From an uncultured Alphaproteobacteria bacterium (GTDB taxonomy: Bacteria; Pseudomonadota; Alphaproteobacteria; RF32; CAG-239), in NCBI GenBank assembly GCA_944391405.1, contig CALXTN010000003.1, positions 30,364-94,363 of the forward strand: DNA of 64,000 bases, in the 5' to 3' direction. Positions 17,091 to 25,503 of the stretch are shown here, piece by piece; the first letter of the stretch is position 1, and the number at the start of each line of letters is the position of its first letter. The notes under the pieces are model-generated. The model searched no databases and had not been told where the DNA came from. It saw only the letters and a program-made list of their open reading frames with translations. Made by a program: the position numbers and the translations under genes.

Positions 17091-18206
17091 ATGAAAAAGT
17101 TTAGTCTTGTTTTCTGTTGTTTGTATCTTTGTTCTGCATCTAATATTTATGCACAAGCACATAATTCTTCAGAGGTTTCTTCTGTCATTGATATTCAGCA
17201 AGTTTCATCAACCGATAAAATTACAAAAACAACAACAAGTAAAGTTACTTCCACCTCGGGGGACAATTTTGAAGCATTTGAAAAAAATACTTCTTTTAAT
17301 GATGATAAAAGTTTAACTTTAGAGGAATTAAGACAAAACGCCATCAATGGAGATACTGAAGCTCAACTTGATTTGGGCTATATGTACTTATATGGCGTCA
17401 AAGGAGTTAAGGTTGATTATTCTCAAGCTCTTTATTTTTATCAATTGGCTGCGGAAAAAAATAATGCTGTCGCTCTTAATAATTTAGGTAGTTTGTATTT
17501 CAACGGTTTGGGTACTAAAGTTGATTATGAAAAAGCTATGAAATATTTTGAACAAGCTGCTCATTTGGGAAGTAATGATGCTGCTGTTAATCTTGCCATT
17601 ATTTATTTGGGGGCAGATTTTCCAAATAAATCCAAGCAAGATTTTGATAAAGTTTTCTATCTTTTGAATCAGGCTCAAAAAACAAATAATTCTGCAAAAT
17701 TTTTATTAGGCTATGCATATTATACTGGTTTTTTTGTTGAACGTGATTATATTAATGCATTCAAGCTTATTAAGAATGCTGCTGATGCTCAGTACGATGA
17801 GGCTCAGTTGGTTTTAGCTGACTTTTATATTGATGGGCTAGGCACTCCTAAAAACTATAATCGAGCTATTCAATATCTTGAATATGCAGCTAAACAGGGA
17901 AATTCTGAAGCTCTTATGCGACTGGCTGATATTTATGCTGCAGGTGAATTATATACTAAAGACATCAAAAAAGCATATATGCTTTATAATGTTGCGTCAG
18001 TTCTAGGGGTTGATGATGCTGCTGATAATCGCGATGATTTAGAGAAGAATCTTGGAATTAATGATTTGTTACAAGTTCAAAATGATGCGGAGAATTATAA
18101 ATTTCAACCTTCTGATTTAACAGCTTTTATCAGAAAAACTTTTGGAAAAAGTTTACGCGTTTATATTGATTCAAATCAACATTTTGTTTCAAATATCAAT
18201 AAATAA
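17091..18206 (+). CDS. Exported Sel1-repeat protein
   Basis: The 371-residue protein starts with a signal peptide (hydrophobic core FSLVFCCLYLCSA, cleavage probably after YAQA). It continues with a Thr/Ser-rich linker, then at least five Sel1-like (TPR-related) repeats from about residue 90 to 310. They are recognisable as A-x2-G-x2-A-x2-x-LG-x-x-Y/F-x2-G blocks such as AQLDLGYMYLYG, ALNNLGSLYFNG and AQLVLADFYIDG. Sel1 proteins are usually scaffolds for protein-protein contacts, often in envelope stress or host interaction. The flippase-like gene follows 15 bp later and is probably in the same operon. Confidence 0.88.
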   Translation: MKKFSLVFCCLYLCSASNIYAQAHNSSEVSSVIDIQQVSSTDKITKTTTSKVTSTSGDNFEAFEKNTSFNDDKSLTLEELRQNAINGDTEAQLDLGYMYLYGVKGVKVDYSQALYFYQLAAEKNNAVALNNLGSLYFNGLGTKVDYEKAMKYFEQAAHLGSNDAAVNLAIIYLGADFPNKSKQDFDKVFYLLNQAQKTNNSAKFLLGYAYYTGFFVERDYINAFKLIKNAADAQYDEAQLVLADFYIDGLGTPKNYNRAIQYLEYAAKQGNSEALMRLADIYAAGELYTKDIKKAYMLYNVASVLGVDDAADNRDDLEKNLGINDLLQVQNDAENYKFQPSDLTAFIRKTFGKSLRVYIDSNQHFVSNINK

Positions 18207-18221
18207 TATGGGAGTTTGACA

Positions 18222-19178
18222 GTGAATATTTCGACAATTTTAAATAAACTTGTTTCTTGGCTCGGTTTATTCTTTTTTGCACTTGCTGCTTATATGATTT
18301 ATCGACAATTGTCAAAGTATTCATTAGATGAATTAAAAACAGCTCTGTTGAGCATTCCTTTAGATAATTTATTATATGCTCTGACTGCTTCCTTTGTCGG
18401 ATATGTTGCTTTATCTACTTATGATTACTTGGCACTGAAATATATCAAAAAAAAATTAGCTGCTTGGAAATGGATTTTAACTGGTTTTGTTGGATTTTCT
18501 ATTAGTAATAATGCCGGACATGCTATTGTTTCTGGCGGAACAGTTCGTTACCGTTTTTACTCTCGCTGGGGAATTTCTCCTGGAGATATTGTTAAGATGG
18601 TAACTTTTTCCGGATTTACTTATCTTGTCGCTTGTTTCTTCTTAATCATTGTTGGATATGTTTTAACACCTGAACATGCTTTTGGTGGAAATGATTCTAC
18701 TAAAATGTCTACATTAATTACAATGATACTTTCCGTTATTGGTTTAGCTATCTATTTATGGGCTAGTGTCTACTATAAAAAGGATTTGGTTATAAAGGGG
18801 ATTGATTTCAAGATGCCTAATCTTAAATTAGCTTTAGAACAAGTCTTTATTGGCAGTATTGATATTGTGATGGCTTCTTTGGTACTTTATTCTGTTTTAA
18901 TCTGCTTTGTTGAAATTGATTTTGTAACTTTTATGGGAGCTTTTATTATTGCTCAGGTTTTAGGTGTATACAGCCAAGTCCCTGGCGGATTGGGTGTTTT
19001 TGAATTAGTTTTCTCAAATATACTTCCAGGACAAGATAACCAAGCTATTTTATTTGGTGCTCTTATCGCTTATCGTATCATTTATTATCTTTTACCGCTT
19101 ATCTTATCTGGTATTGTTCTTCTGCTATATGAATTCTTTCGCAAAGATATAGATGATATAAATATTCAGCAAAAGTAA
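18222..19178 (+). CDS. YbhN / LPG-synthase-type flippase-like membrane protein
   Basis: A 319-residue integral membrane protein with about eight hydrophobic helices of the lysylphosphatidylglycerol-synthase TM family (UPF0104, YbhN/AglD-like). The blocks FSISNNAGHAIVSGGTVRYR and VLGVYSQVPGGLGVFE are the typical conserved ones. The soluble lysyl-transferase domain of MprF is absent. Family members are thought to move lipids or lipid-linked molecules across the membrane. The start is GTG 18222, chosen because GGAG lies 7 bp upstream; the TTG two codons earlier is less likely. Confidence 0.82.
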   Translation: MNISTILNKLVSWLGLFFFALAAYMIYRQLSKYSLDELKTALLSIPLDNLLYALTASFVGYVALSTYDYLALKYIKKKLAAWKWILTGFVGFSISNNAGHAIVSGGTVRYRFYSRWGISPGDIVKMVTFSGFTYLVACFFLIIVGYVLTPEHAFGGNDSTKMSTLITMILSVIGLAIYLWASVYYKKDLVIKGIDFKMPNLKLALEQVFIGSIDIVMASLVLYSVLICFVEIDFVTFMGAFIIAQVLGVYSQVPGGLGVFELVFSNILPGQDNQAILFGALIAYRIIYYLLPLILSGIVLLLYEFFRKDIDDINIQQK

Positions 19179-19291
19179 TTTTACTAGTTGCGACTATTAT
19201 ACTGAGGTAAAGTACATAGTTAGAAGCTGTTTTAGGCTAATTTCTCTGTGGAAAGTCCTATTATTATATTTAGTATTCTCATTTCTTTTTA

Positions 19292-19711
19292 TTATAATTC
19301 AGACGTACAGTGAGGACAGCGTTTTGCTTTAATTGGGATTTCCGAACAACAATATGGGCACTCTTTCATTTTTGGTTCAGCTGATTTTTCTTCCTTTATC
19401 ATTTTTTCCTGCAACTTGTTTATGCCTTTTATCAAGATGAAGACAGCAAACGCAACAATTAAAAAGCTAATTAGCGCATTGATGAATAATCCATAATTTA
19501 TCGTAATAGGATTTTCTCCCGTTGTTAAATTTAGTTTTAAATCTGAAAAATCAACTTTACCCATCAGTAATCCAATCGGTGGCATTAAAATATCTTTCAC
19601 AAGAGAATCTACTATTTTCCCAAATGATGCACCGATAATAATACCTACCGCCATATCTATAACATTGCCACGCATAGCAAATTTTTTAAATTCAATTATG
19701 AAACTTTTCAT
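19292..19711 (-). CDS. mscL: Large-conductance mechanosensitive channel MscL with C-terminal zinc ribbon
   Basis: A 139-residue channel that opens under membrane tension during hypo-osmotic shock. The N-terminal [18 protein letters not shown] and TM1, a short periplasmic loop, TM2 (near residues 72-95) and a cytoplasmic helix are present. The end of the protein holds two CxxC knuckles ([18 protein letters not shown]), a zinc ribbon that E. coli MscL lacks. The start is ATG 19711, five bases after AGGAG; an ATG at 19726 overlaps the terminator T-run. It follows rbfA in the same direction with only a terminator-like hairpin between. Confidence 0.93.
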   Translation of the reverse strand: MKSFIIEFKKFAMRGNVIDMAVGIIIGASFGKIVDSLVKDILMPPIGLLMGKVDFSDLKLNLTTGENPITINYGLFINALISFLIVAFAVFILIKGINKLQEKMIKEEKSAEPKMKECPYCCSEIPIKAKRCPHCTSEL

Positions 19712-19724
19712 CTTTTCTCCTTTC

Positions 19725-19760
19725 ATAAAAAATCCCCACCTTTATAAGATGGGGGATTTT
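19725..19760 (-). terminator. Terminator-like hairpin between rbfA and mscL
   Basis: AAAATCCCC (19729-19737) pairs with GGGGATTTT (19752-19760). On the minus strand the stem is followed by TTTTTT, which abuts the mscL ribosome-binding region. It probably ends the rimP-rbfA operon, but it leaves no space for an mscL promoter. Confidence 0.7.
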
Positions 19761-19761
19761 C

Positions 19762-20160
19762 TTATTCATCCGCTTCAGATTTTAAATCCTTAGCAACTTT
19801 AGGATCTCTTAATAGTTGCTCAATCTTATCTACTTCTTCAAAAGACGTATCTATTCTGAAATTTAAATCCGGTGTATAGCGAAGCTTTAATTTTGATGCA
19901 ATAAGCTTTTTCATACCCCACGTTTCAGCATTTAAGTCATCTTCTATTTGACCTAAATTTTGACCATTTAAAGTCATGAAGTAAATTGTGCAATATTTCA
20001 AATCTGGTGAAATATCTACATCTGTTATCGTTACAAGATTATCCAAAATCAAAGGATTTCTTACCATTCCTTTTTCTAAGGCACCGGCAATGATCTTTTT
20101 TATCTCTTGGGCTATTCGTAACTGACGTTGAGATGGTTCTTTACTTCCGCGTATTACCAT
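19762..20160 (-). CDS. rbfA: Ribosome-binding factor A
   Basis: RbfA is a KH-like 30S maturation and cold-adaptation factor. The 132 residues contain the family pattern: an N-terminal basic helix (QRQLRIAQEIKKII), VTITDVDISPDLKYCTIYF, and LRYTPDLNFRIDTSFEE. It closes the rimP-nusA-ylxR-infB-rbfA operon, 14 bp after infB. Confidence 0.95.
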   Translation of the reverse strand: MVIRGSKEPSQRQLRIAQEIKKIIAGALEKGMVRNPLILDNLVTITDVDISPDLKYCTIYFMTLNGQNLGQIEDDLNAETWGMKKLIASKLKLRYTPDLNFRIDTSFEEVDKIEQLLRDPKVAKDLKSEADE

Positions 20161-20174
20161 TGCTTTATCTCCTA

Positions 20175-22685
20175 TCAGAGTTTAGCAGCAATTGTTTCAA
20201 GTTCATAACATTCAATGTAGTCACCTACCTGAATATCATTATAATTCTCAAAACTCATACCACATTCATAACCTTCTTTAACTTCCTTAACATCTTCTTT
20301 AAAGCGCTTCAACTGAGCTAAGTTACCATCATGGATAACAACGTTATCTCTTAATAATCTTACTTTAGCACCACGTTTTACAAGACCTTCGGTTACCATA
20401 CAACCACCAACTTTACCTACTCCAGTGATATTAAACACGTTACGAATTTCAGCATATCCCAAGAACTTCTCGCGGATTTCTGGAGACAGTAAACCTTCAA
20501 GACCTTTCTTTACATCATCTGCGACATCATAAATGATAGAGTAGTATCTGATATCAATACCATCTCGGCGTGCCATATCTCTTGCTTGTGGAATTGCACG
20601 AACGTTAAATCCGATAATGAACGCATTTGACGCTTTAGCTAAGGTTACATCTGATTCAGAAATAGGACCAACAGCTGAGTGTAATACATGCACAGAAACT
20701 TCATTTGTTGATAATTTATTGATTGTTCCTTCAATTGCTTCAATAGAACCTTGAACATCAGCTTTAATAATCACTGATAATTGTTTTGATTCACCTGATT
20801 TAATCTTATCAAGCATTTGTTCCATAGCCGATTTTGCACTTTTAACCAACTTTGCATCACGCTCTTTACGAATACGGTAGTTTGTTACTTCGCGAGCCTG
20901 ATTTTCATCTTTTACTACGATGAAATCATCACCGGCAGATGGAGTTCCTTGCAACCCTAGCACTTCAACAGGTGTTGCCGGAGTTGCTTCAAACACTTTC
21001 TTTCCGTTTTCATTAAACATAGCACGAACGTGTCCCCACTCTTTACCTGCTATGCAAACATCTCCAACCTTCAGCGTACCATTCTGAACAAGTACAGTTA
21101 CTACGTTACCGCGACCTTTTTCCATTTTGGCTTCAATCACAGCACCTTCTGCCGCACGGTTTGGATTTGCTTTCAAATCCAAAATTTCTGCTTGTAATAA
21201 AATAGCTTCCACCAATTTGTCGATATTTATTCTCTTCTTTGCAGAAACTTCTGCGCATAAACTTTCACCTCCCATCTCTTCAACAGCAATACCATGTTGC
21301 AAGAGTTCGGTTTTAACTTTCATTGGATCCGCACCTGGTAAGTCAATTTTATTAATTGCTACAACGATTGGCACATTTGCTGCTTGCGCGTGGCGTATAG
21401 CCTCTACTGTTTGCGGTTTAATACCATCATTTGCTGCAACAACCAATACAACAATATCCGTTACTTTGGCTCCTCTGGCACGCATTTCTGAAAAAGCCTC
21501 ATGTCCAGGTGTATCAATAAATGTAATTTTTTGACCGTTTTGTAAAGTTATTTGATATGCACCGATATGTTGAGTAATACCACCAGCTTCCCTTGCTGCC
21601 ACGTTAGTTTCTCTTAGAGCATCCAATAATGAAGTCTTACCATGGTCAACGTGTCCCATCACAGTTACTACCGGAGGACGTGGCAATAAATCTTCCTCGG
21701 CGTCTTTCGGACCTGTCAATCCCTCTTCTACATCACTTTCTGCTACACGTTTAAATTTATGTCCCATTTCTTCAACAACAATTTGTGCTGTATCGGCATC
21801 AATAACTTGATTTATGGTTGCCATTACACCTAAAGACATCAATTTTTTAATAACATCCGCGCTTTTCTCAGCCATACGGTTTGCCAAATCTTGAACAGTA
21901 ATGATTTCCGGAATAATTACTTCTTTGATGATTTTCTCTTGTGGTGCTTGTTGCTGAGCTTGAGGTTTGGGTGTCTTTTTCTTATAACGACGTCGAGGTG
22001 CACCGTACCCATAATCGTCCTCCTCCTCATCATCTCCAAACATGTATGAGTTTACATTTATTTTTGTATTGCGTTTTGGGGTTTCAAAGCTACGTTTTTG
22101 TATTTTTTTTCTTTCTTGTTCAAACGTTTCTTCTTTACTCATTGGTCTACTTGATTCTGATGATGTTTTTTTGCTTTTTTTATTATAATACTCTTCTTCA
22201 TCTTCATCATCACTATAATCTTCTTTCTTATGCTTGTAGTTATGAGGCTTTTCTTCATTTTCTTCATAATCATTTATCTTATTGTTTTGATATTTTTTTT
22301 CTTTTACAGTTTGCTCTGCTCTTTTTTGTTCTTCTTCTGCTTGCTCTGTTGCTTTTTTTTCGGCCTCAGCTTTTTCTGCTGCTATTCTAGCCTCTTCTTC
22401 CTCTTTTTGCTTTTGTCTTAACAATGCTTTCTCTGCTTCTTCTTGCTTCTTCTGAGCTTCATGCTCTTTACCTTTGTTAATTAATTCTATTTTTTGAGCC
22501 AAAACCTCATCTATCTCAACTTTAGGTTCAGCCTTAGCTTGAGTATTTGTACTTACAAATCTTTTTTTTCTCACTTCTACCTGTACAATCTTTTTGCCTT
22601 CTGGCTTTAATGTTGTATTCGGCTTTTTTAGTGTGAGGGTTGATTTTCCGGATAATGTTAGTTTTTTGCCATTATCTTCTGTCAT
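20175..22685 (-). CDS. infB: Translation initiation factor IF-2
   Basis: An 836-residue initiator-tRNA-binding GTPase. The first ~260 residues are a highly charged Lys/Glu/Gln low-complexity region, with an Arg/Lys patch around residue 220. The IF2N-like segment [19 protein letters not shown] follows. The G domain has [12 protein letters not shown] near residue 340, DTPGHEAF and NKIDLPGA, and the C-terminal EF-Tu-like and tRNA-binding domains are complete. The start overlaps the upstream ylxR-like gene by 4 bp. Length and order fit Alphaproteobacteria. Confidence 0.98.
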   Translation of the reverse strand: MTEDNGKKLTLSGKSTLTLKKPNTTLKPEGKKIVQVEVRKKRFVSTNTQAKAEPKVEIDEVLAQKIELINKGKEHEAQKKQEEAEKALLRQKQKEEEEARIAAEKAEAEKKATEQAEEEQKRAEQTVKEKKYQNNKINDYEENEEKPHNYKHKKEDYSDDEDEEEYYNKKSKKTSSESSRPMSKEETFEQERKKIQKRSFETPKRNTKINVNSYMFGDDEEEDDYGYGAPRRRYKKKTPKPQAQQQAPQEKIIKEVIIPEIITVQDLANRMAEKSADVIKKLMSLGVMATINQVIDADTAQIVVEEMGHKFKRVAESDVEEGLTGPKDAEEDLLPRPPVVTVMGHVDHGKTSLLDALRETNVAAREAGGITQHIGAYQITLQNGQKITFIDTPGHEAFSEMRARGAKVTDIVVLVVAANDGIKPQTVEAIRHAQAANVPIVVAINKIDLPGADPMKVKTELLQHGIAVEEMGGESLCAEVSAKKRINIDKLVEAILLQAEILDLKANPNRAAEGAVIEAKMEKGRGNVVTVLVQNGTLKVGDVCIAGKEWGHVRAMFNENGKKVFEATPATPVEVLGLQGTPSAGDDFIVVKDENQAREVTNYRIRKERDAKLVKSAKSAMEQMLDKIKSGESKQLSVIIKADVQGSIEAIEGTINKLSTNEVSVHVLHSAVGPISESDVTLAKASNAFIIGFNVRAIPQARDMARRDGIDIRYYSIIYDVADDVKKGLEGLLSPEIREKFLGYAEIRNVFNITGVGKVGGCMVTEGLVKRGAKVRLLRDNVVIHDGNLAQLKRFKEDVKEVKEGYECGMSFENYNDIQVGDYIECYELETIAAKL

Positions 22686-23266
22686 TCGTTATTCTCTCCG
22701 TTATATAAAAAGTTTTGATACTTCTTTAAATTGTTATACACACTGCGAGACATATTGCTTTTTAGTACAGCTATATGTACCGTATTCTCCTTCTTTAAAG
22801 CTCTATCTAATTCATCTATACTAAATAAATTAAATTTTTCAAGATTTTTAGCAAAAACTGCTATTTTTTCCTTGCCATCATTGCCTGCATCTCGTGCTTC
22901 TATGATAAAATCTACTTTGTTTTTTTGAATTACCTCTTTAACTTTTTCAAAACCGCAAACAAGCACTCCGGCTTTTCTTGCCATATTCAAACTTGTTAGT
23001 GCTTTTTCTTTTATTAAATTCTCCACAATCTCAATAAAATTTTCCGAAATTCTTAAATTATGGCGACTTACTTTATGGAAAATCTTCTTTTCTATTGCTT
23101 TTATAACAGAGAGCCGATTACAGCTTACATACATGCCTTTTCCGGGGAGTTTTTTGTTAAAATCCGGTAAAAGTTCATTGTTTAGCTCAACAAACCGTAG
23201 CAACTCGTTACCAGGTTTGCTTACGCCTTCTACTATGCATTTACGCTCAATCAGCTCTCTTGACAT
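22682..23266 (-). CDS. YlxR (DUF448) RNA-binding protein fused to an L7Ae-like domain
   Basis: The N-terminal ~75 residues match YlxR/Rnp[21 protein letters not shown] and [13 protein letters not shown]. The remaining ~115 residues match the ribosomal L7Ae/YlxQ-like fold ([20 protein letters not shown]). In Firmicutes these are two separate genes between nusA and infB; the single-gene fusion is the alphaproteobacterial arrangement. RnpM-type proteins bind RNase P RNA in Bacillus subtilis; whether that holds here is inference. It sits 11 bp after nusA. Confidence 0.88.
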   Translation of the reverse strand: MSRELIERKCIVEGVSKPGNELLRFVELNNELLPDFNKKLPGKGMYVSCNRLSVIKAIEKKIFHKVSRHNLRISENFIEIVENLIKEKALTSLNMARKAGVLVCGFEKVKEVIQKNKVDFIIEARDAGNDGKEKIAVFAKNLEKFNLFSIDELDRALKKENTVHIAVLKSNMSRSVYNNLKKYQNFLYNGENNE

Positions 23267-23277
23267 ATTTTCCTCGC

Positions 23278-24795
23278 TTATTGCTTATCTTCATCGGCAA
23301 ACCAGTGTTCACGGGCTGCCATGATGATACGATTTGCTTCAACTTCGGTAATGACTCCATCACCTAAAATTTCAATCAATTCGTCTGCGGCTAGATCTGC
23401 TAAGTCATCCAATGTCTTTACGCCATTTTCAGCTAAGCTTATTATCATATCTTGATCAAGACCAGATATTGTCTTTAAGCTGTCATCAACACCCAAGGTC
23501 TTGCTCTTTTCAACAAATTCTTCATTACGCTTTTTAACGAATTCTTTTGCTCTGCTTTGTAACTCAGCAGCTAAATCTTCATCAAAACCATCGATTGATG
23601 CCAATTCAGAAACATCTACCATCGCAATTTCATCAACTGTTGAAAATCCTTCTGAAATCAGAACGTGCGCAATCATTTCATCTACATCTAATGCAGAAAC
23701 AAAACGCTCTGATTTGATTCTATTTTCATTTGCGCGTCTTTCATGTTCTTGCTCTTCTGTTAAAATATCAATATCTGCACCTACTAATTGAGATGCTAAT
23801 TTAACATTTTGTCCGCGACGTCCAATTGCCACAGAATATTGGTCTTCGGTTACAACAACTTCTATTCTGTTGTTTTCCTCATCCAAAACAACCTTGCTTA
23901 CTTCTGCAGGAGCTAGCGCACTTACGATAAATTGAGCTTTATCTGCGGAGTATGGTACGATATCAATTTTTTCACCTTGTAATTCGGTTACAACTGCTTG
24001 AACACGAATACCTCTTAAACCAACGCATGCTCCTACTGGATCAATTGATGAATCTTTTGCTTTTACAGCAATTTTAGCTTTTGAACCAGGATCTCTGGCT
24101 ACACCCATGATTTCAACTAAACCATCATAAATTTCAGGTACTTCTGATGTAAATAATTTAGCCATAAATTCTGGGCATGTTCTTGATAAGAAAATTTGCG
24201 GACCGCGGGTTTCACGACGTACATCCAAAACATAAGCTCTTACTCTGTCGCCATTTTTAAAATTTTCTCTCGGAATTAATTCATCTCTGCGTAAAATGGC
24301 TTCTGTTTTGCCCATATCTACAATAACATTACCAAATTCCAGTCTTTTTACTGTACCATTGATAATGGTACCAATCTTTTCTTTATATTCTTCATATTGC
24401 TTATTACGTTCTGCTTCGCGGACCTTTTGCATAATGACCTGCTTTGCTGTTTGAGCTGCAATACGACCAAAATCAATTGGTGGAAGCGGATCTATAATAT
24501 ATTCTCCGACTTTTACATCTGGATTTATTCTCTTTGCTTCTTCCAATGTTAACTCTGTTGTTTCATTTTCAATCTCATCAACAACAGCTCTATAGCGAGC
24601 CAATGTAATAGCTCCGGTTTTACGGTTTATGTTCACGCGAATATCATGTTCAAATCCGTATTTAGAACGTCCGGCTTTTTGAATAGCCTCTTCCATGGCT
24701 TTGAATACATCTTCGCGGTCTATATTTTTCTCTCTGGCAACAGTATCTGCCACCATTAGAATTTCTGGTCTGGGCATGTTTACTATATTTTCCAT
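23278..24795 (-). CDS. nusA: Transcription elongation/termination factor NusA
   Basis: A 505-residue protein with the full domain order: an N-terminal RNA-polymerase-binding domain (residues 1-125), S1 (~130-200), KH1 and KH2 (~200-345; DPVGACVGLRGIRVQAV and SVAIGRRGQNVKLASQLVG), then two C-terminal helix-hairpin-helix acidic repeats (~360-500). It modulates pausing, intrinsic termination and antitermination. This matters locally because terminator-like hairpins precede rimP, mscL, mutY and pgk. The gene follows rimP by 38 bp. Confidence 0.98.
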   Translation of the reverse strand: MENIVNMPRPEILMVADTVAREKNIDREDVFKAMEEAIQKAGRSKYGFEHDIRVNINRKTGAITLARYRAVVDEIENETTELTLEEAKRINPDVKVGEYIIDPLPPIDFGRIAAQTAKQVIMQKVREAERNKQYEEYKEKIGTIINGTVKRLEFGNVIVDMGKTEAILRRDELIPRENFKNGDRVRAYVLDVRRETRGPQIFLSRTCPEFMAKLFTSEVPEIYDGLVEIMGVARDPGSKAKIAVKAKDSSIDPVGACVGLRGIRVQAVVTELQGEKIDIVPYSADKAQFIVSALAPAEVSKVVLDEENNRIEVVVTEDQYSVAIGRRGQNVKLASQLVGADIDILTEEQEHERRANENRIKSERFVSALDVDEMIAHVLISEGFSTVDEIAMVDVSELASIDGFDEDLAAELQSRAKEFVKKRNEEFVEKSKTLGVDDSLKTISGLDQDMIISLAENGVKTLDDLADLAADELIEILGDGVITEVEANRIIMAAREHWFADEDKQ

Positions 24796-24833
24796 AGTGT
24801 TCCTCTTTTATTGGGTTACGTCATATAATAAAA

Positions 24834-25337
24834 TTAGGCTTTTGATGTTTTATGAGATTTCAAATATCTTTCCCATAATTCATCGGTTAATATTATTTTT
24901 GCTTTTATTATCTGGGAGAACGGCACTTTATAGATGTTTTCTCCTTCTTCTAAGATAATTTCATCTTCTGCAGTTACTTCTTTGATTATCCCTTTGAAAC
25001 GCTTCCTCTTTTCTATCAATTCACTCGTTTCAGCTTTAATCATTTCACCTTGGTAACGTTTAAAATGTTCTAGCTTTGTCAACGGTCTATCCAATCCGGG
25101 AGAGCTAACCTCCAAAGTATATTTATTCTCTATCGGATCCTTTTCATCCAGTACCGCAGAGATAGCGCGACTAACTGTTGCACAATCATCTACTGTTAAC
25201 TCTTCTTCATAATTTTTATGCTCAATCATAATTTGTAGTGTTGGATTGTTTTCACCGATAGTAGTTATTCTTACAATCTCATAACCTAAGTTTTCAACTA
25301 TCGGTTCAATCATATCTGCCAAATAATGCTTTTGCAT
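24834..25337 (-). CDS. rimP: Ribosome maturation factor RimP
   Basis: RimP assists 30S subunit assembly. The protein is 167 residues from the chosen start. It has GYEIVRI in the N-terminal domain, DDCATVSRAISAVLDE, the family hallmark LEVSSPGLDRPL, and a C-terminal Sm-like domain. The start is ATG 25337 because AGGAG lies 6 bp upstream; the in-frame ATG at 25391 would begin at the terminator hairpin and has no ribosome-binding site. It is the first gene of the operon and is preceded by that hairpin. Confidence 0.95.
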   Translation of the reverse strand: MQKHYLADMIEPIVENLGYEIVRITTIGENNPTLQIMIEHKNYEEELTVDDCATVSRAISAVLDEKDPIENKYTLEVSSPGLDRPLTKLEHFKRYQGEMIKAETSELIEKRKRFKGIIKEVTAEDEIILEEGENIYKVPFSQIIKAKIILTDELWERYLKSHKTSKA

Positions 25338-25360
25338 CCGTTTCTCCTTATTTATATTAA

Positions 25361-25389
25361 CAAAAAAGCGGGGCTTTAACCCCACTTTC
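25361..25389 (-). terminator. Terminator or attenuator between the autotransporter gene and rimP
   Basis: On the minus strand GGGG, TTAAAG and CCCC form the core of a stem that extends after one mismatch to GAAAG/CTTTT, followed by six T. It lies 114 bp after the autotransporter stop and only ~15 bp before the rimP Shine-Dalgarno site. Confidence 0.7.
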
Positions 25390-25414
25390 AAGTTTTATGA
25401 AAGATTATGTGTTT

Positions 25415-25424
25415 TATATACCAT
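25415..25424 (-). promoter_or_regulatory. Possible extended -10 element for the rimP-nusA operon
   Basis: On the minus strand TGGTATATA (extended -10 form) lies upstream of the hairpin at 25361-25389. No convincing -35 box is seen. If used, the operon transcript would pass through the hairpin. Confidence 0.3.
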
Positions 25425-25503
25425 AAAAAAATTTAAAATAAAGCTTTTTTTACCTTTTTTCATAACTTTTTTATCTAACACTCTGTTATCTCTTTGTTTT
25501 ATT

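Noticed and set aside
21941..22421. Plus-strand Phe/Leu-rich frames opposite infB
   Set aside because: They are the complement of the Lys/Glu-rich N-terminal region of IF-2, which produces apparent hydrophobic proteins by base composition.
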